A stretch of DNA of 64,000 bases from JAFEDN01 sp963832945 (GTDB lineage Bacteria; Pseudomonadota; Gammaproteobacteria; Coxiellales; Coxiellaceae). Position numbers and translations under genes: made by a program. Location: contig CAWHVV010000002.1 in NCBI GenBank assembly GCA_963832945.1, forward strand, positions 1 to 64,000, given 5' to 3'. The first letter of the stretch is position 1. Each line of letters starts with the position of its first letter. The notes below the pieces were generated by a model. It was not told the origin of the DNA. It ran no database searches and saw only the letters and a program-made list of their open reading frames with translations. Shown here piece after piece: positions 8,507 through 17,665 of this stretch.

Positions 8507-11284
8507 TCAATGATTTTCGTGGAAATTTTTATGGAAATGTTTGAGTTCAGGGATGTTAGAACTTCTTCCTGTCATTCTCGGTGAGTGTAGAGCCTCAAAT
8601 AAAGAAAAAGCTTGACCGGGACTCTTGTATTTGACCCAGTCCTCTACGGATTTAAATTCCTGACTGGAAAGCTTTTCTACAGCGTCAATAGCCTGGTTGA
8701 TTCTTTCTGCTTTTTTATTCATTCCCGATGTAAAAAAACCGGCACGCATTTTAAACCTCTGTGCTACTTTCCTGGATAAAGAAAGATAAGATAATAATTG
8801 GTCTTTGAGAAGCGGGTCCACTGCTGGTTGAACATTTGAAGAATCAGTTATTTCAGATTTTTTCTCATTAGAAAAGCTTGATTTTATAGGACTTTGTTTT
8901 TGCAACTCTTCGAGTGATTTTCTGACTTTTGATTTTAACCCTTCATCATAATATTTATCTGGAGACTCAAAACCTATTTGGGGCTCGCCACAATAAATGC
9001 ACAGTGTTTCCAGTTTTTCCGGTGACATTGATGCGATATGTTCTTTTTCATTTTTATCCTTATTTAGGGTACTCAGATAGTGGCGACAAAGCTCTTTCCA
9101 TAATTCTACAATTTGTTCTTCGGTAAAGTTTGTTTCTCTTAGAAATGAGGGAGAATTAGAATGTTCTACAATCGGTAAGCTGATTTTATATTCCTTTTCC
9201 AGCTGCGTTTTCAGGTAAATGGCTAGCAAAATTCGAGCATGAGGGTGTGACGCGGGTTCTTTTTCAATATAAGACCGCGTAAAAAAGATAGCCTTGGCAT
9301 TCTCAAGCTTCGCAGTGAAAATAACCTCGTTATGAGCAGATTCTGTGTTCTTCCTGCACTTTTTCTTCTTGATCAAACCCTGTTTTTAAAAACTGAACAA
9401 GATTTTGGTGTTTCGACTCCAGGCGTGTTGAATCGGGCTTATTTTTTTCAAAATTCTGTTTATATTCTAATTTTTTGCCAAATCCAGAAAAGATATTATG
9501 AGTATGAATATCGTTTATCTCATTCAATTTCATTTCATAAATTAAACCCGTACCCCCATACACTTGACCGTTCTTGCCGATCATGGAACCTGAACGGAAA
9601 CCAAGTCCGTCTTCAGTTTTTCCTGACCGGGTGGGTACATCAGGACGCCGACTTATTTTACGGAATTCATATTGCGAGCAGGTTTCTAATGGTTTATTGT
9701 TTCCAGTCCGTTTACTTTTCTTTTGTTCTATATAAAAATTAGGATGGCGAAATGCTCGGGCATACAATTTCCCTTGACGCATTTTTTCTTCTAAATTATT
9801 TTCTGGCAACAATTGATGAGTGGGTAATCTTTCAATTGACATGGCTTCGTTGAAACCCATTGGATCATATAATTTGGGAATAATACGATAAAGTTCATCA
9901 TCTTGAGAAAAATAAATATTTCGAATCGCCTGATAGGCATCAGCATGATGAAATTTCTTTTTAAGTGTAAAATTTCTGTTTCTATATTCGTCCCCTCGGG
10001 CTGTAATACCCCCTTTGACTTCCGTGATTAATTGCGCCAATTCATCTCGCGCCTTTTCATTATTCTTAATTGATTTAAAAATAGGTAGACAGAGGCGTTG
10101 AAATTTTCTCGTGCGCGTTGCACTTCTAGAGAATCTGCTCCATGCAATATTTCGCGTTCTATCGTTAATGCGGGTATTTCAAGAGTCTTTCTCCAACGTA
10201 ATTGGCCGTTCTCATTCTCTAATCGGCGATAGAAACCCAAAGATTCCGCATCCTTATTGGCTACCGCTTCCGCTAATTCTTTTGCTTTGTCATGAGGCGC
10301 CTTTAAAACTAAATGCAAATAGTAATACAAGGCTAAGCCGCTATCGTGATCCCACCAATCTTCTCCTTCTCCTCGACGCGCCAGGTCATGAAATAAGCCT
10401 GCAATTTGCATCCATTTTATATCTTCGGCCTTTAATTTTTTGGCTCTCTCATCGCCATGGCGAGCATAAAAATTAATTAAGACCGGAATTAAAAATGAAA
10501 CAGAATTCAAGTGAGTAATATCATGAAATCCCTGCATCATCTCTTCATCTGAATTTTCTGTTATAACTTCAAGCCCTTCATGACCATCATCATCTTCTTC
10601 TTCTGAATCGTATCCATCCATTGAATTTTCAGACTTAAATTTTAAATATCTATACACATTGAGTGCATGGTCTTCAATGGGGCTTTTAATGGTAAGTGCT
10701 TTGGGAGGGTTTTTAATGTCGCTCAGCAATATACACAAACGACCCTGTAAAAAAACGTTGGGAGAAGTGAAAATCTTATTATCTAAAGCAAAATCAAATA
10801 ATTTTCGATCTGATAGTTTTTGGTTATCCGGTAGATGTTGATTATATTTATTAATGACATTTCTTATATACTTAGCGTAAGGAATATTATTTATAATTAA
10901 ATTCCAATTGTTATTGTTACCCAAATCGACACAAAACATAGCATCCGCTACGAGATTTATAACCTCTGGATTGTGTTTTTCAGATAAAGAAAACAATTGC
11001 AAAAATTGATCTTTTGAAAGGTGAGGTGTAGCAGGAAAATAGCGACCATTTATAAATATTCCTTGTCTTGCTATGTCTAAAAAAATGGTGCACAGACTCT
11101 TGGCAATTTCTCTGTCAAGATTAGAGTTCGCAAATAAAAAAAGCTTAGGGTATTGATCGAGAATAGAGGCGGGTTTTTCCTCGCCAGATAGAACTTTTTC
11201 TAATCTAGACCTTAAGTCCTCATTAAACTGACTGCCTAAAAGCCAATCATAAAGGGTCTCAAATTGTTGTTGTTCACTTTTCAT
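8507..11284 (-). pseudogene. HD-domain effector-like protein, broken paralogue of the gene at 17666-20611
   Basis: Three overlapping reading frames (11284-10028, 10040-9330, 9376-8507) together match the intact 981-aa protein nearby, in the same order. The first carries the metal-site region LFHDLARRGEGEDWWDHDSG and EAVANKDAE. The second has ELITEVKGG-like and FHHADAYQAIRNIYF segments. The third has PLVP/HPHARILLAIYL- and IVELWKELCRHYL-like segments. The frame breaks are near 10085 (a lost C in a C-run) and near 9360 (an A-rich stretch). The segment equivalent to HGSLHANR in the intact copy reads FHDITHLNS, losing G and R. The gene splits hemC from hemD and has fewer G/C than its heme neighbours, which suggests it was inserted. 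Confidence 0.82.
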
Positions 11285-11289
11285 TGTAT

Positions 11290-12195
11290 TCAGCGAAAAT
11301 TGCTGCCCCCTTGCATCAGTAAATTTTCGGCCACCTGTTCGCCGATTTCTTCTGCCTGCGACACCTCACCGCTTAAGACCGCTTTGAGCTGGAACTGGCC
11401 ATCGGCGGAACCGATCATGGCCTGTAAGGTTAATTTTTGATCAATGATTTGCGCGTATGCTCCGATCGGCGTGTAGCAGTCTCCCCCGAGGCGGCGGTTG
11501 ACTGCGCGTTCCGCTTTAATACATTGATGTGATTCCCAATGATTCAGGGCGGCTATTAAATTCCGGGTTTCCAGGTCATCAGCGCGGCATTCTATGCCCA
11601 AAGCGCCCTGGCCGATAGCGGGGAGAAATTCCGCTGGATTCAGATACTGGGTGATGTGTCCGGCTAATCCCAACCGCTTAAGTCCTGCGCAGGCGAGGAT
11701 AATGGCGTCAAATTCGCCGCTATCAAATTTTGACAAACGCGTACCGACGTTGCCCCGCAAAGGTTTGATGATGAGGTCACAACGGTGTCCACGCCATTGA
11801 CATTGCCGGCGGGGACTGGCTGTGCCAATCACAGCGTTTACCGGGAGATCACGCCAATCCGAAATGTGATGCGCAATCAGAGCGTCGCGCGGATCTTCCC
11901 GCTGACACACCGCCGCCAGAATTAAACCGGGGCAAGGTGTTACCGACATGTCTTTGACTGAATGCACCGCGATATCGGCGTTGTTTTCCAGTAAAGCGCT
12001 TTGTAATTCTTTAACAAATAAGGACTTGCCGCCCAATTGAGTCAATTCAACGTCGGTTCTTTTATCACCCGCGGTTATTAATCCTACCAATTCAATCTTC
12101 AGATGCGGATGATAAAACTCCAATTGCTGTTTGACCGCTTCGGCCTGCCAAAGCGCCAGCGGACTTTTACGGGTAGCCAATCGTAAAGTGATCAT
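11290..12195 (-). CDS. hemC: Porphobilinogen deaminase (hydroxymethylbilane synthase)
   Basis: 301 aa. It polymerises four porphobilinogen units into hydroxymethylbilane. Diagnostic motifs are TRKSPLALWQAE at the N-terminus, KSLFVKELQSALL, DIAVHSVKDM, GTASPRRQ, RGNVGTRL and LACAGLKRLG. The dipyrromethane-cofactor cysteine lies in GGDCYTPIGAYA. The ATG overlaps the stop of the upstream acyltransferase by four bases (translational coupling). The first gene after it in the direction of transcription is the broken HD-domain gene rather than hemD. Confidence 0.97.
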   Translation of the reverse strand: MITLRLATRKSPLALWQAEAVKQQLEFYHPHLKIELVGLITAGDKRTDVELTQLGGKSLFVKELQSALLENNADIAVHSVKDMSVTPCPGLILAAVCQREDPRDALIAHHISDWRDLPVNAVIGTASPRRQCQWRGHRCDLIIKPLRGNVGTRLSKFDSGEFDAIILACAGLKRLGLAGHITQYLNPAEFLPAIGQGALGIECRADDLETRNLIAALNHWESHQCIKAERAVNRRLGGDCYTPIGAYAQIIDQKLTLQAMIGSADGQFQLKAVLSGEVSQAEEIGEQVAENLLMQGGSNFR

Positions 12196-13064
12196 AACGA
12201 CTGCTGAAGTTTATCTAATTGTTGATCTTTTTCTTGCCATAAACCGTTCAGCCATTGCTGGAAATGCCGTCGAAATATCCGATCTTCATAAGGATCCCCC
12301 ACCAGGCCGGGAATGACTGGCAGTAATTCATAATGCAAATAAATTTTCACGATTTTCCCGCTTAAAAAATCCCAGAAAGATAAATTTTGCGGTTTATAAT
12401 GAAGCGTCACGTTGAGAATACCGCTCAACTGCTGATGTAATTCCTGCAGCACGAGGGCGACCCCGGTAGCTTTTGGTTTGAGCAGGCGCCGGTAAGGCGA
12501 TTGCTGCGCGTCGTGTTTTGCCCTGGTAAACCGTGTCCCCTCTACAAAATTAACCACCGCTGTCGGAAAATCTTTAAATTTACCGCAGGCATATCGTGTG
12601 GTTTCAATATCCCGGGTTTTAAGCTGTGGATTCCTGCGAACTTCTTCGTGGCTATGCCGCGCCATAAAGGGATATCCGAGAAAATAACACGCCCAGCCGG
12701 CAACAGGTAATGACCAGAGTAATTCTTTCTTCATGAAGAATTTTAATATCGGCAACTGCTTACGGAACACCACGCCTAGTACCAGAATATCCATCCAGGA
12801 TTGATGATTACAGATCAGTAGATACCAGTTTTGCGGATCGAGGGCCTCTGTACCCTCAATTTGCCATTTTTTATAGGTACTGAGTTGTAAAATCCAGTAA
12901 TTGACATCCATCCACCAGACCGGCCATTTTTGTAACCAGGCGAGTCCGCGATGCCGCCAGGCGGGCAGCGGTAACAGATGAATCAGGCAGAACAGAATCA
13001 GAATGCAGATAGCCACCACAAGCAGATTAATTAAAAGCAATATTAGCGCGATAGCTGCACGCAT
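12192..13064 (-). CDS. PlsC/YihG-type 1-acylglycerol-3-phosphate acyltransferase
   Basis: 290 aa inner-membrane acyltransferase of phospholipid synthesis. An N-terminal membrane segment (about residues 5-31) is followed by the catalytic NHQSWMD (residues 86-92, H87/D92), the FVEGTR acceptor motif (E175) and KATGVALVLQEL. Closest in layout to E. coli YihG/YihG-like proteins, because of the long N-terminus and the 'CNHQSW(M/V)D' form. It ends inside the start of hemC and follows the exported protein gene by about 10 bases, so the three may share a transcript. Confidence 0.9.
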   Translation of the reverse strand: MRAAIALILLLINLLVVAICILILFCLIHLLPLPAWRHRGLAWLQKWPVWWMDVNYWILQLSTYKKWQIEGTEALDPQNWYLLICNHQSWMDILVLGVVFRKQLPILKFFMKKELLWSLPVAGWACYFLGYPFMARHSHEEVRRNPQLKTRDIETTRYACGKFKDFPTAVVNFVEGTRFTRAKHDAQQSPYRRLLKPKATGVALVLQELHQQLSGILNVTLHYKPQNLSFWDFLSGKIVKIYLHYELLPVIPGLVGDPYEDRIFRRHFQQWLNGLWQEKDQQLDKLQQSL

Positions 13065-13073
13065 GCCGGCCTC

Positions 13074-13625
13074 CTAAAATCCCGGCCTGGATGCCGGTGT
13101 CGTTTGGCGTTTGAGCTGCTCCGCCTGTTGGTACATATCCATGGGTGCTGTCTGAACACGGATAGAAAAAGGACAGTCGCTTTGAGACGGCGTCTCGCAA
13201 TTTGCATATCCACCGAGGTTAGCGCTCCACTGCCCGCCCTGTGGTGCGTAAGCGAGAATTTTATAGGCCAGTACGACCGGGAATGAAGTTTCTTCTTCAC
13301 CGCGATAAACGCAAAATATTTGACCCACATTCGTTCCGCGCCATTGTGCGCCTGAAAAACGGGTAATTTTATCCACGAAAGAGAGGTCATAACTTTTCCA
13401 GCCCGCCGTCGCGTACCAGGTGCGGGTCTCAGGGTCTTTTTTTAGAGCAATGATGGGCGGACAAAAAAATAAATTTTGCACAGTTTTCGCGGGAGCTTGC
13501 ACGGGAGGAAGCGCTGAAGCGTTCTCGACATCCGCATCAGGCCCTCCGGCATAAACAGCGCCTGCGACACCGCAGAGGACAATCGCGGCGCACCGTTGCA
13601 GGAATCTTAAGTCGTTGGCACTCAT
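13074..13625 (-). CDS. Exported hypothetical protein, possibly EirA-like
   Basis: 183 aa with an N-terminal signal sequence (RFLQRCAAIVLCGVAGAVYAG, probable cleavage after AVYA). The mature part has conserved-looking WYATAGWKSYDLSF, GAQWRGTNVGQIFCVY and four cysteines (FFCPP, IFCVY, ANCET, SDCPF), consistent with a periplasmic disulfide protein. From memory it resembles the periplasmic T4SS-associated EirA family of Coxiella/Legionella, but I cannot confirm that without a search. It is the first gene of the minus-strand heme cluster. Confidence 0.7.
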   Translation of the reverse strand: MSANDLRFLQRCAAIVLCGVAGAVYAGGPDADVENASALPPVQAPAKTVQNLFFCPPIIALKKDPETRTWYATAGWKSYDLSFVDKITRFSGAQWRGTNVGQIFCVYRGEEETSFPVVLAYKILAYAPQGGQWSANLGGYANCETPSQSDCPFSIRVQTAPMDMYQQAEQLKRQTTPASRPGF

Positions 13626-13674
13626 AATGGCGTTAGTTTACCGTATATTTTTATCTTTGGCCATGTTAAAAACT

Positions 13675-14778
13675 CAGTACTTCAGGGCTGTCCCGAGTTT
13701 TTTCTATATTTTAATCATTGCCATGTATATGTGAAAATATGTAGAGAGATAACTATATTGATTTAAACCCCCTCCGCGGTATTCCGGCATCCGCCCAAAG
13801 GCTCGCGGGAATCTTCACTGCGGGTCCTGTCAGACTCCACTCAGGCCCCGTGCTCGTTACGCGTAATAGCAGGCGCATAGCACAGTTAGAGAGATTGTGC
13901 CGTGGAGCTGCTATTCAGGGCGCATGAGTGAGCCGGTCCGCTTCACTGCGCGCGCGGCCTGAGTTCCGTCTGCCACCCGCGCTCATTGCGAATGGGCGGA
14001 TGGCCGGGAATACCGCTATGTGCCCCGTCGAAGTTTTCCTCAGGAACGCATCCATGAAATCAGAGGCGAATCATCCCGCTATCCCAAACCAAAGTAGGGA
14101 AATTCAGGTAACGAATATAAGGTTTTACCCTTTAACAGGTGCCTTGTATAAAATCGTATCTATGATTCCAAAATAGGTAGTGACGACAATATGGTAAAAT
14201 TGATTCAATGTGCAACTTAAGAAGGAGATACAGTCAGGTTATGGTTTATAAGGAATTATACAGATGAATTTTGGCTTTTTGCTTTTTTTGGGATCATAGA
14301 TATGATTTACATGAGGCACTTGTTAAAGGGTAAAACCTTATATTCGTTACTGAATTGCTTGCTTTGGTTTGGGATAGCGGGGATGATTGGTCTCTGATTT
14401 CATGGATGTGTTCCTGAGGAAAATTTTGACGGGGCACATAGCGGTATTCCCGGCCATCCGCCCATTCGCAATGAGCGCGGGTGGCAGACGGAACTCAGGC
14501 CGCGCGCGCAGTGAAGCGGACCGGCTCCACTCATGCGCCCTGAATAGCTCCACTGCACAATCTCTCTAACCGTGCTATGTGCCTGCTATTACGCGTAACA
14601 AGCACGGGGCCTGAGTGGAGTCTGACAGGACCCGCAGTGAAGATCCTGCGAGCCTTTGGGCGGATGCCGGGAATACCGCGGAGGGGGTTTAAATCAATAT
14701 AGTTATCTCTCTACATATTTTCACATACACATGGCAATGATTAAAATATAAAAAAACTCGGGACAGCCTTGCTCAGTA
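13675..14778. repeat. 1.1-kb imperfect inverted repeat, arms ~0.5 kb
   Basis: The left arm (about 13675-14174) and right arm (about 14286-14778) are near-identical reverse complements around a 110-bp unique spacer. Landmarks in both arms are GGCTGTCCCGAGTTTTTT at the outer end, CCCCCTCCGCGGTATTCC, GCGCATGAGTG and the inner end ACGAATATAAGGTTTTACCC. Each arm contains a short matching frame (SRSASLRARPEFRLPPALIA), which probably reflects the repeat and not a gene. No transposase is present, so it could be two inverted copies of one non-autonomous element. The outer right end overlaps the last codons of the kinase gene. Confidence 0.85.
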
Positions 14779-15960
14779 CTTTGGGAAATTGGATGTTGGT
14801 AATGATTTTGAGCCCGTGCTGGTTTTACTTATTAGCAATCGGCAGTCTTTAGGTTTAGAAGCCGGTTTCGCTTTATCCTCGCAGGAATTTTGAATTTTCT
14901 TATTCAGCTTGGGATAATAGATCGTAACATTCTTATATATAAAATTAGATTCCTTTTTAAAACCTTCTTGTTCCATTTTTAGTAAAATAAAATGTAACCG
15001 TTTTAAAAAAGTATATGCGGTATTATTCTTTAGACTGTATTTTATATTTTTCATCTCTTCAAATAATATTTCGACCTGCTTTTGATAATCTTTATTCTCT
15101 AAAGAACAACTCTGTAAAAACAAGGCAAGGGCTGAAGCAAGACTACGTACATCCAGACATGCATTAAAATTAAAATCTTTCAAACAGGTATAATGTTTAG
15201 ATTCACCTAAATCAGCAATCTTTGGCCGTAATATCTTATATTTACTTTCATCCGGGAAAAGATATATGTTACCTGGATGTATATCGCCATGAATTATTTT
15301 CTCAGCATGGAGATCAAGCAAAGCTTTTACCGATCCGAAGCAAATAACAAAAATATCTAATAAATCTACTTTTAGCATTAATTTTTCTAAAGATCCACCT
15401 TCTGCGAAAAAAGAGATAATAGATTTTTTTCTAACCCATTTTTTACTGTATGAAGCGCCTTCAGTGATACGATGAATAAGATCAGATTTGATTAAACCGG
15501 ATAATTTAATTTCTTCCATAGCCGAAGTTATGTTTTTTTCATGTGCCACCGCATCAACCCCTTTGTACCATCTGCTTTCTTGATGGCCGACATAGAAAAT
15601 CAGAGCTTCTTTTACTTTTTTTACTTTACCTTTAGCAACCCAGGAACTGATTTTTCCCTTATAGCTGACTACCAGTTGAAACTTCCCTTCATTTCTAATG
15701 GTTTGAGAGGGAAATAAACTTTTAGTCTTTTTTCTCTCATGGTGTACGGCTATGTATTCTTCTCCCGAAAATGATTTGGATAAAACTGGGTTATTTATAA
15801 TATAGCTTAATACTAAGATTAGATTTTTTAAGATTTTAGTTTGAATCCCTATTTCTTTTCCAGCTAAACAGTAAGTTAAATCTCGTGAAACTTCACCATT
15901 TTTAATATTTTTATGTACAGTATTTACATTTTCTATAAAATTTGAATATTCAACTTTCAT
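14773..15960 (-). CDS. Protein kinase-like protein (effector-like)
   Basis: 395 aa. The catalytic loop IIHGDIHPGN (D226, N231) and the metal-binding PKIADLGES (D250; DLG in place of DFG) are clear, followed by LDVRSLASAL in the position of the αF 'DVxSLG' helix. The N-lobe is divergent and I cannot place the ATP-binding lysine with certainty. No signal peptide or membrane segment. AT-rich compared with the housekeeping genes. Eukaryotic-like kinases of this kind are often secreted effectors in Legionellales (inference). The C-terminus runs into the end of the large inverted repeat. Confidence 0.75.
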   Translation of the reverse strand: MKVEYSNFIENVNTVHKNIKNGEVSRDLTYCLAGKEIGIQTKILKNLILVLSYIINNPVLSKSFSGEEYIAVHHERKKTKSLFPSQTIRNEGKFQLVVSYKGKISSWVAKGKVKKVKEALIFYVGHQESRWYKGVDAVAHEKNITSAMEEIKLSGLIKSDLIHRITEGASYSKKWVRKKSIISFFAEGGSLEKLMLKVDLLDIFVICFGSVKALLDLHAEKIIHGDIHPGNIYLFPDESKYKILRPKIADLGESKHYTCLKDFNFNACLDVRSLASALALFLQSCSLENKDYQKQVEILFEEMKNIKYSLKNNTAYTFLKRLHFILLKMEQEGFKKESNFIYKNVTIYYPKLNKKIQNSCEDKAKPASKPKDCRLLISKTSTGSKSLPTSNFPKY

Positions 15961-16157
15961 TTTTATGGCCTTTTATTAAATTATTACCGCAAAAATTACT
16001 CTATAATCATTAATGAAATATTAAACTTTGCTGCATTGTGATGGGTTGAATTGACCAATGACGTCCAAAGTTTGGGACGTCAGGTTAAGAATCAATGTTG
16101 ATTTTTAGGTTCGAGAGACGTATAATAAATATAGATTTTGACGTACAGGAAATTTTT

Positions 16158-16406
16158 ATGCACTCACCAGTTAAATTGACGTTACGCCTGGACAAGAAAT
16201 TAATTAATTTCGCCAAACGTTATTCCGCTCAACAGGGTAAATCCGTATCGCAAATGGTTGCGGAATATTTTAATTTGTTAGAAGATTCTGTTCCTCAAAA
16301 GAAACAGACCATCCTTCCCATCACCAATTCACTGATAGGGATTCTGAAAAATAGTAAAATTTCTGAAAAAGATTATAAGAAATATCTGGAAGATAAGTAT
16401 TTGTGA
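16158..16406 (+). CDS. Antitoxin of a PIN-domain TA pair (DUF6364-like)
   Basis: 82 aa. MHSPVKLTLRLDKKLINFAKRYSAQQGKSVSQMVAEYF is a ribbon-helix-helix DNA-binding fold as in DUF6364/VapB-like antitoxins (quoted here in two parts: MHSPVKLTLRLDKKL and AQQGKSVSQMVAEYF). The start at 16158 has AGGAAA 5 bases upstream; a longer in-frame reading from 16095 lacks support. The stop overlaps the GTG start of the toxin (GTGA), which is the usual coupled arrangement. Confidence 0.85.
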   Translation: MHSPVKLTLRLDKKLINFAKRYSAQQGKSVSQMVAEYFNLLEDSVPQKKQTILPITNSLIGILKNSKISEKDYKKYLEDKYL

Positions 16407-16840
16407 AAGTATTATTTGACACGAATGTTATCCTTGATTTATTACTAGACCGTCAGCCTTTCTCAACGGATGCGATTCAGCTAGTTCAAATGGTGGAAAT
16501 GAGTTTGTTGATCGGATATTTATCAGCGACAACAATTACCACTTTGCAATACCTGGCTTCTAAAGTAGTTGGAAAAGCAAAAGCGAATTTAGAGATAAAA
16601 AAATTAATGATCTTATTTGACGTTGCTCCAGTCAATAGAATCGTTATAGATAATGCACTGCAAAGCGGGTTTCAGGATTTTGAAGATGCCGTATTGCACG
16701 AAGTGGCTCGCCATCAGGGAATTCAGGCTATTGTCACTCGCAATCTTAAGGATTTTTCTAGCGCCAAAATGCCGGTTTATACCCCTAGCCAGTTGATAAA
16801 ATTGACGCCTGCGTTCACTGGTTTAGAAGCAGGAAAATAA
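16403..16840 (+). CDS. PIN-domain ribonuclease toxin (VapC-like)
   Basis: 145 aa. PIN fold acidic residues are visible: D6 in LFDTNVILDLLLDR, the central acidic cluster in GFQDFEDAVLHEVA and the late VTRNLKDF. These coordinate the metal for RNA cleavage in VapC-type toxins. It starts with GTG overlapping the antitoxin stop and ends immediately before the apaH ATG, so read-through into apaH is likely. Confidence 0.9.
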   Translation: MKVLFDTNVILDLLLDRQPFSTDAIQLVQMVEMSLLIGYLSATTITTLQYLASKVVGKAKANLEIKKLMILFDVAPVNRIVIDNALQSGFQDFEDAVLHEVARHQGIQAIVTRNLKDFSSAKMPVYTPSQLIKLTPAFTGLEAGK

Positions 16841-17650
16841 ATGGCGACTTATATTATCGGCGACGTTCAGGGATGTTATGCCGAGCTGCAAAAATTATTA
16901 GAGCGAATTCATTTTAATCCCGGAAAAGACCGATTGGGTTTCGCCGGTGATCTCGTTAATCGTGGGCCCGATTCCTTAGCGGTGCTGCGATTTGTAAAAA
17001 ATCTGGCGGATCCCCTGGTGGTGTTAGGTAACCACGATTTTTATTTGTTGGCGATCGGTTATGGGGCGGTGGAGTATCGTGGCGGCCACACTTTACAGGC
17101 TGTACTCCAGGCTCCCGATAAACTGGAATTGCTGGACTGGTTACGCCAACAGCCGCTAGCCATTTATATGCCGGACTCAGAGGCTGTGATCGTGCATGCC
17201 GGAATTCCTCCGCAATGGACGCTCGAAGCAGCGCTTGCGAATGCCGCGCTGGTCGAGCAGGCTTTGCGCGGACCTGATTTTTTCAATTGCCTGCGTGAAC
17301 TTGAATTTCACCGCAGTCAATTGGCGGAATGGAACGATCAACTCGCGGGAATTGAGCGAATTCGTTATAACGTCAATGCGTTTACTCATCTGCGTTTTTG
17401 CACCCAGGACGGCACACTCGATTTAACTAATAAAACCGCGCATTCGGAAGATCCGGGACGATTTCGTCCCTGGTATGAATGGTATCGTTTACCCCAGCGT
17501 GTGCTTTTTGGTCATTGGGCTGCGCTGGAAGGACGATTGCAGAATTCTCATTGTGAAGCCCTGGATACCGGCTGTGTGTGGGGAGGCGAGTTAACGGCTT
17601 ATCGTCTGGAAGATAGCCGGCGCTTCTCCGTGCCAGGACTTAAAGCTTAG
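16841..17650 (+). CDS. apaH: Bis(5'-nucleosyl)-tetraphosphatase, symmetrical
   Basis: 269 aa. Hydrolyses Ap4A to two ADP. All metallophosphatase motifs are present: GDVQGCYAELQKLL (GDxHG variant with Q), GDLVNRGPDS, VVLGNHD, VHAGIPP and FGHWAALEG. It begins directly after the PIN toxin stop. In many gammaproteobacteria apaH sits next to ksgA/apaG and folA; here folA is 4 kb away on the other strand with the HD-domain gene between, which suggests an insertion into an old apaH-folA neighbourhood. Confidence 0.96.
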   Translation: MATYIIGDVQGCYAELQKLLERIHFNPGKDRLGFAGDLVNRGPDSLAVLRFVKNLADPLVVLGNHDFYLLAIGYGAVEYRGGHTLQAVLQAPDKLELLDWLRQQPLAIYMPDSEAVIVHAGIPPQWTLEAALANAALVEQALRGPDFFNCLRELEFHRSQLAEWNDQLAGIERIRYNVNAFTHLRFCTQDGTLDLTNKTAHSEDPGRFRPWYEWYRLPQRVLFGHWAALEGRLQNSHCEALDTGCVWGGELTAYRLEDSRRFSVPGLKA

Positions 17651-17665
17651 GACCCTCGCATACCG

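Noticed and set aside
13928..14553. Two matching small ORFs in the arms of the large inverted repeat
   Set aside because: They mirror each other because the DNA is an inverted repeat, lack ribosome sites, and have no recognised domain.
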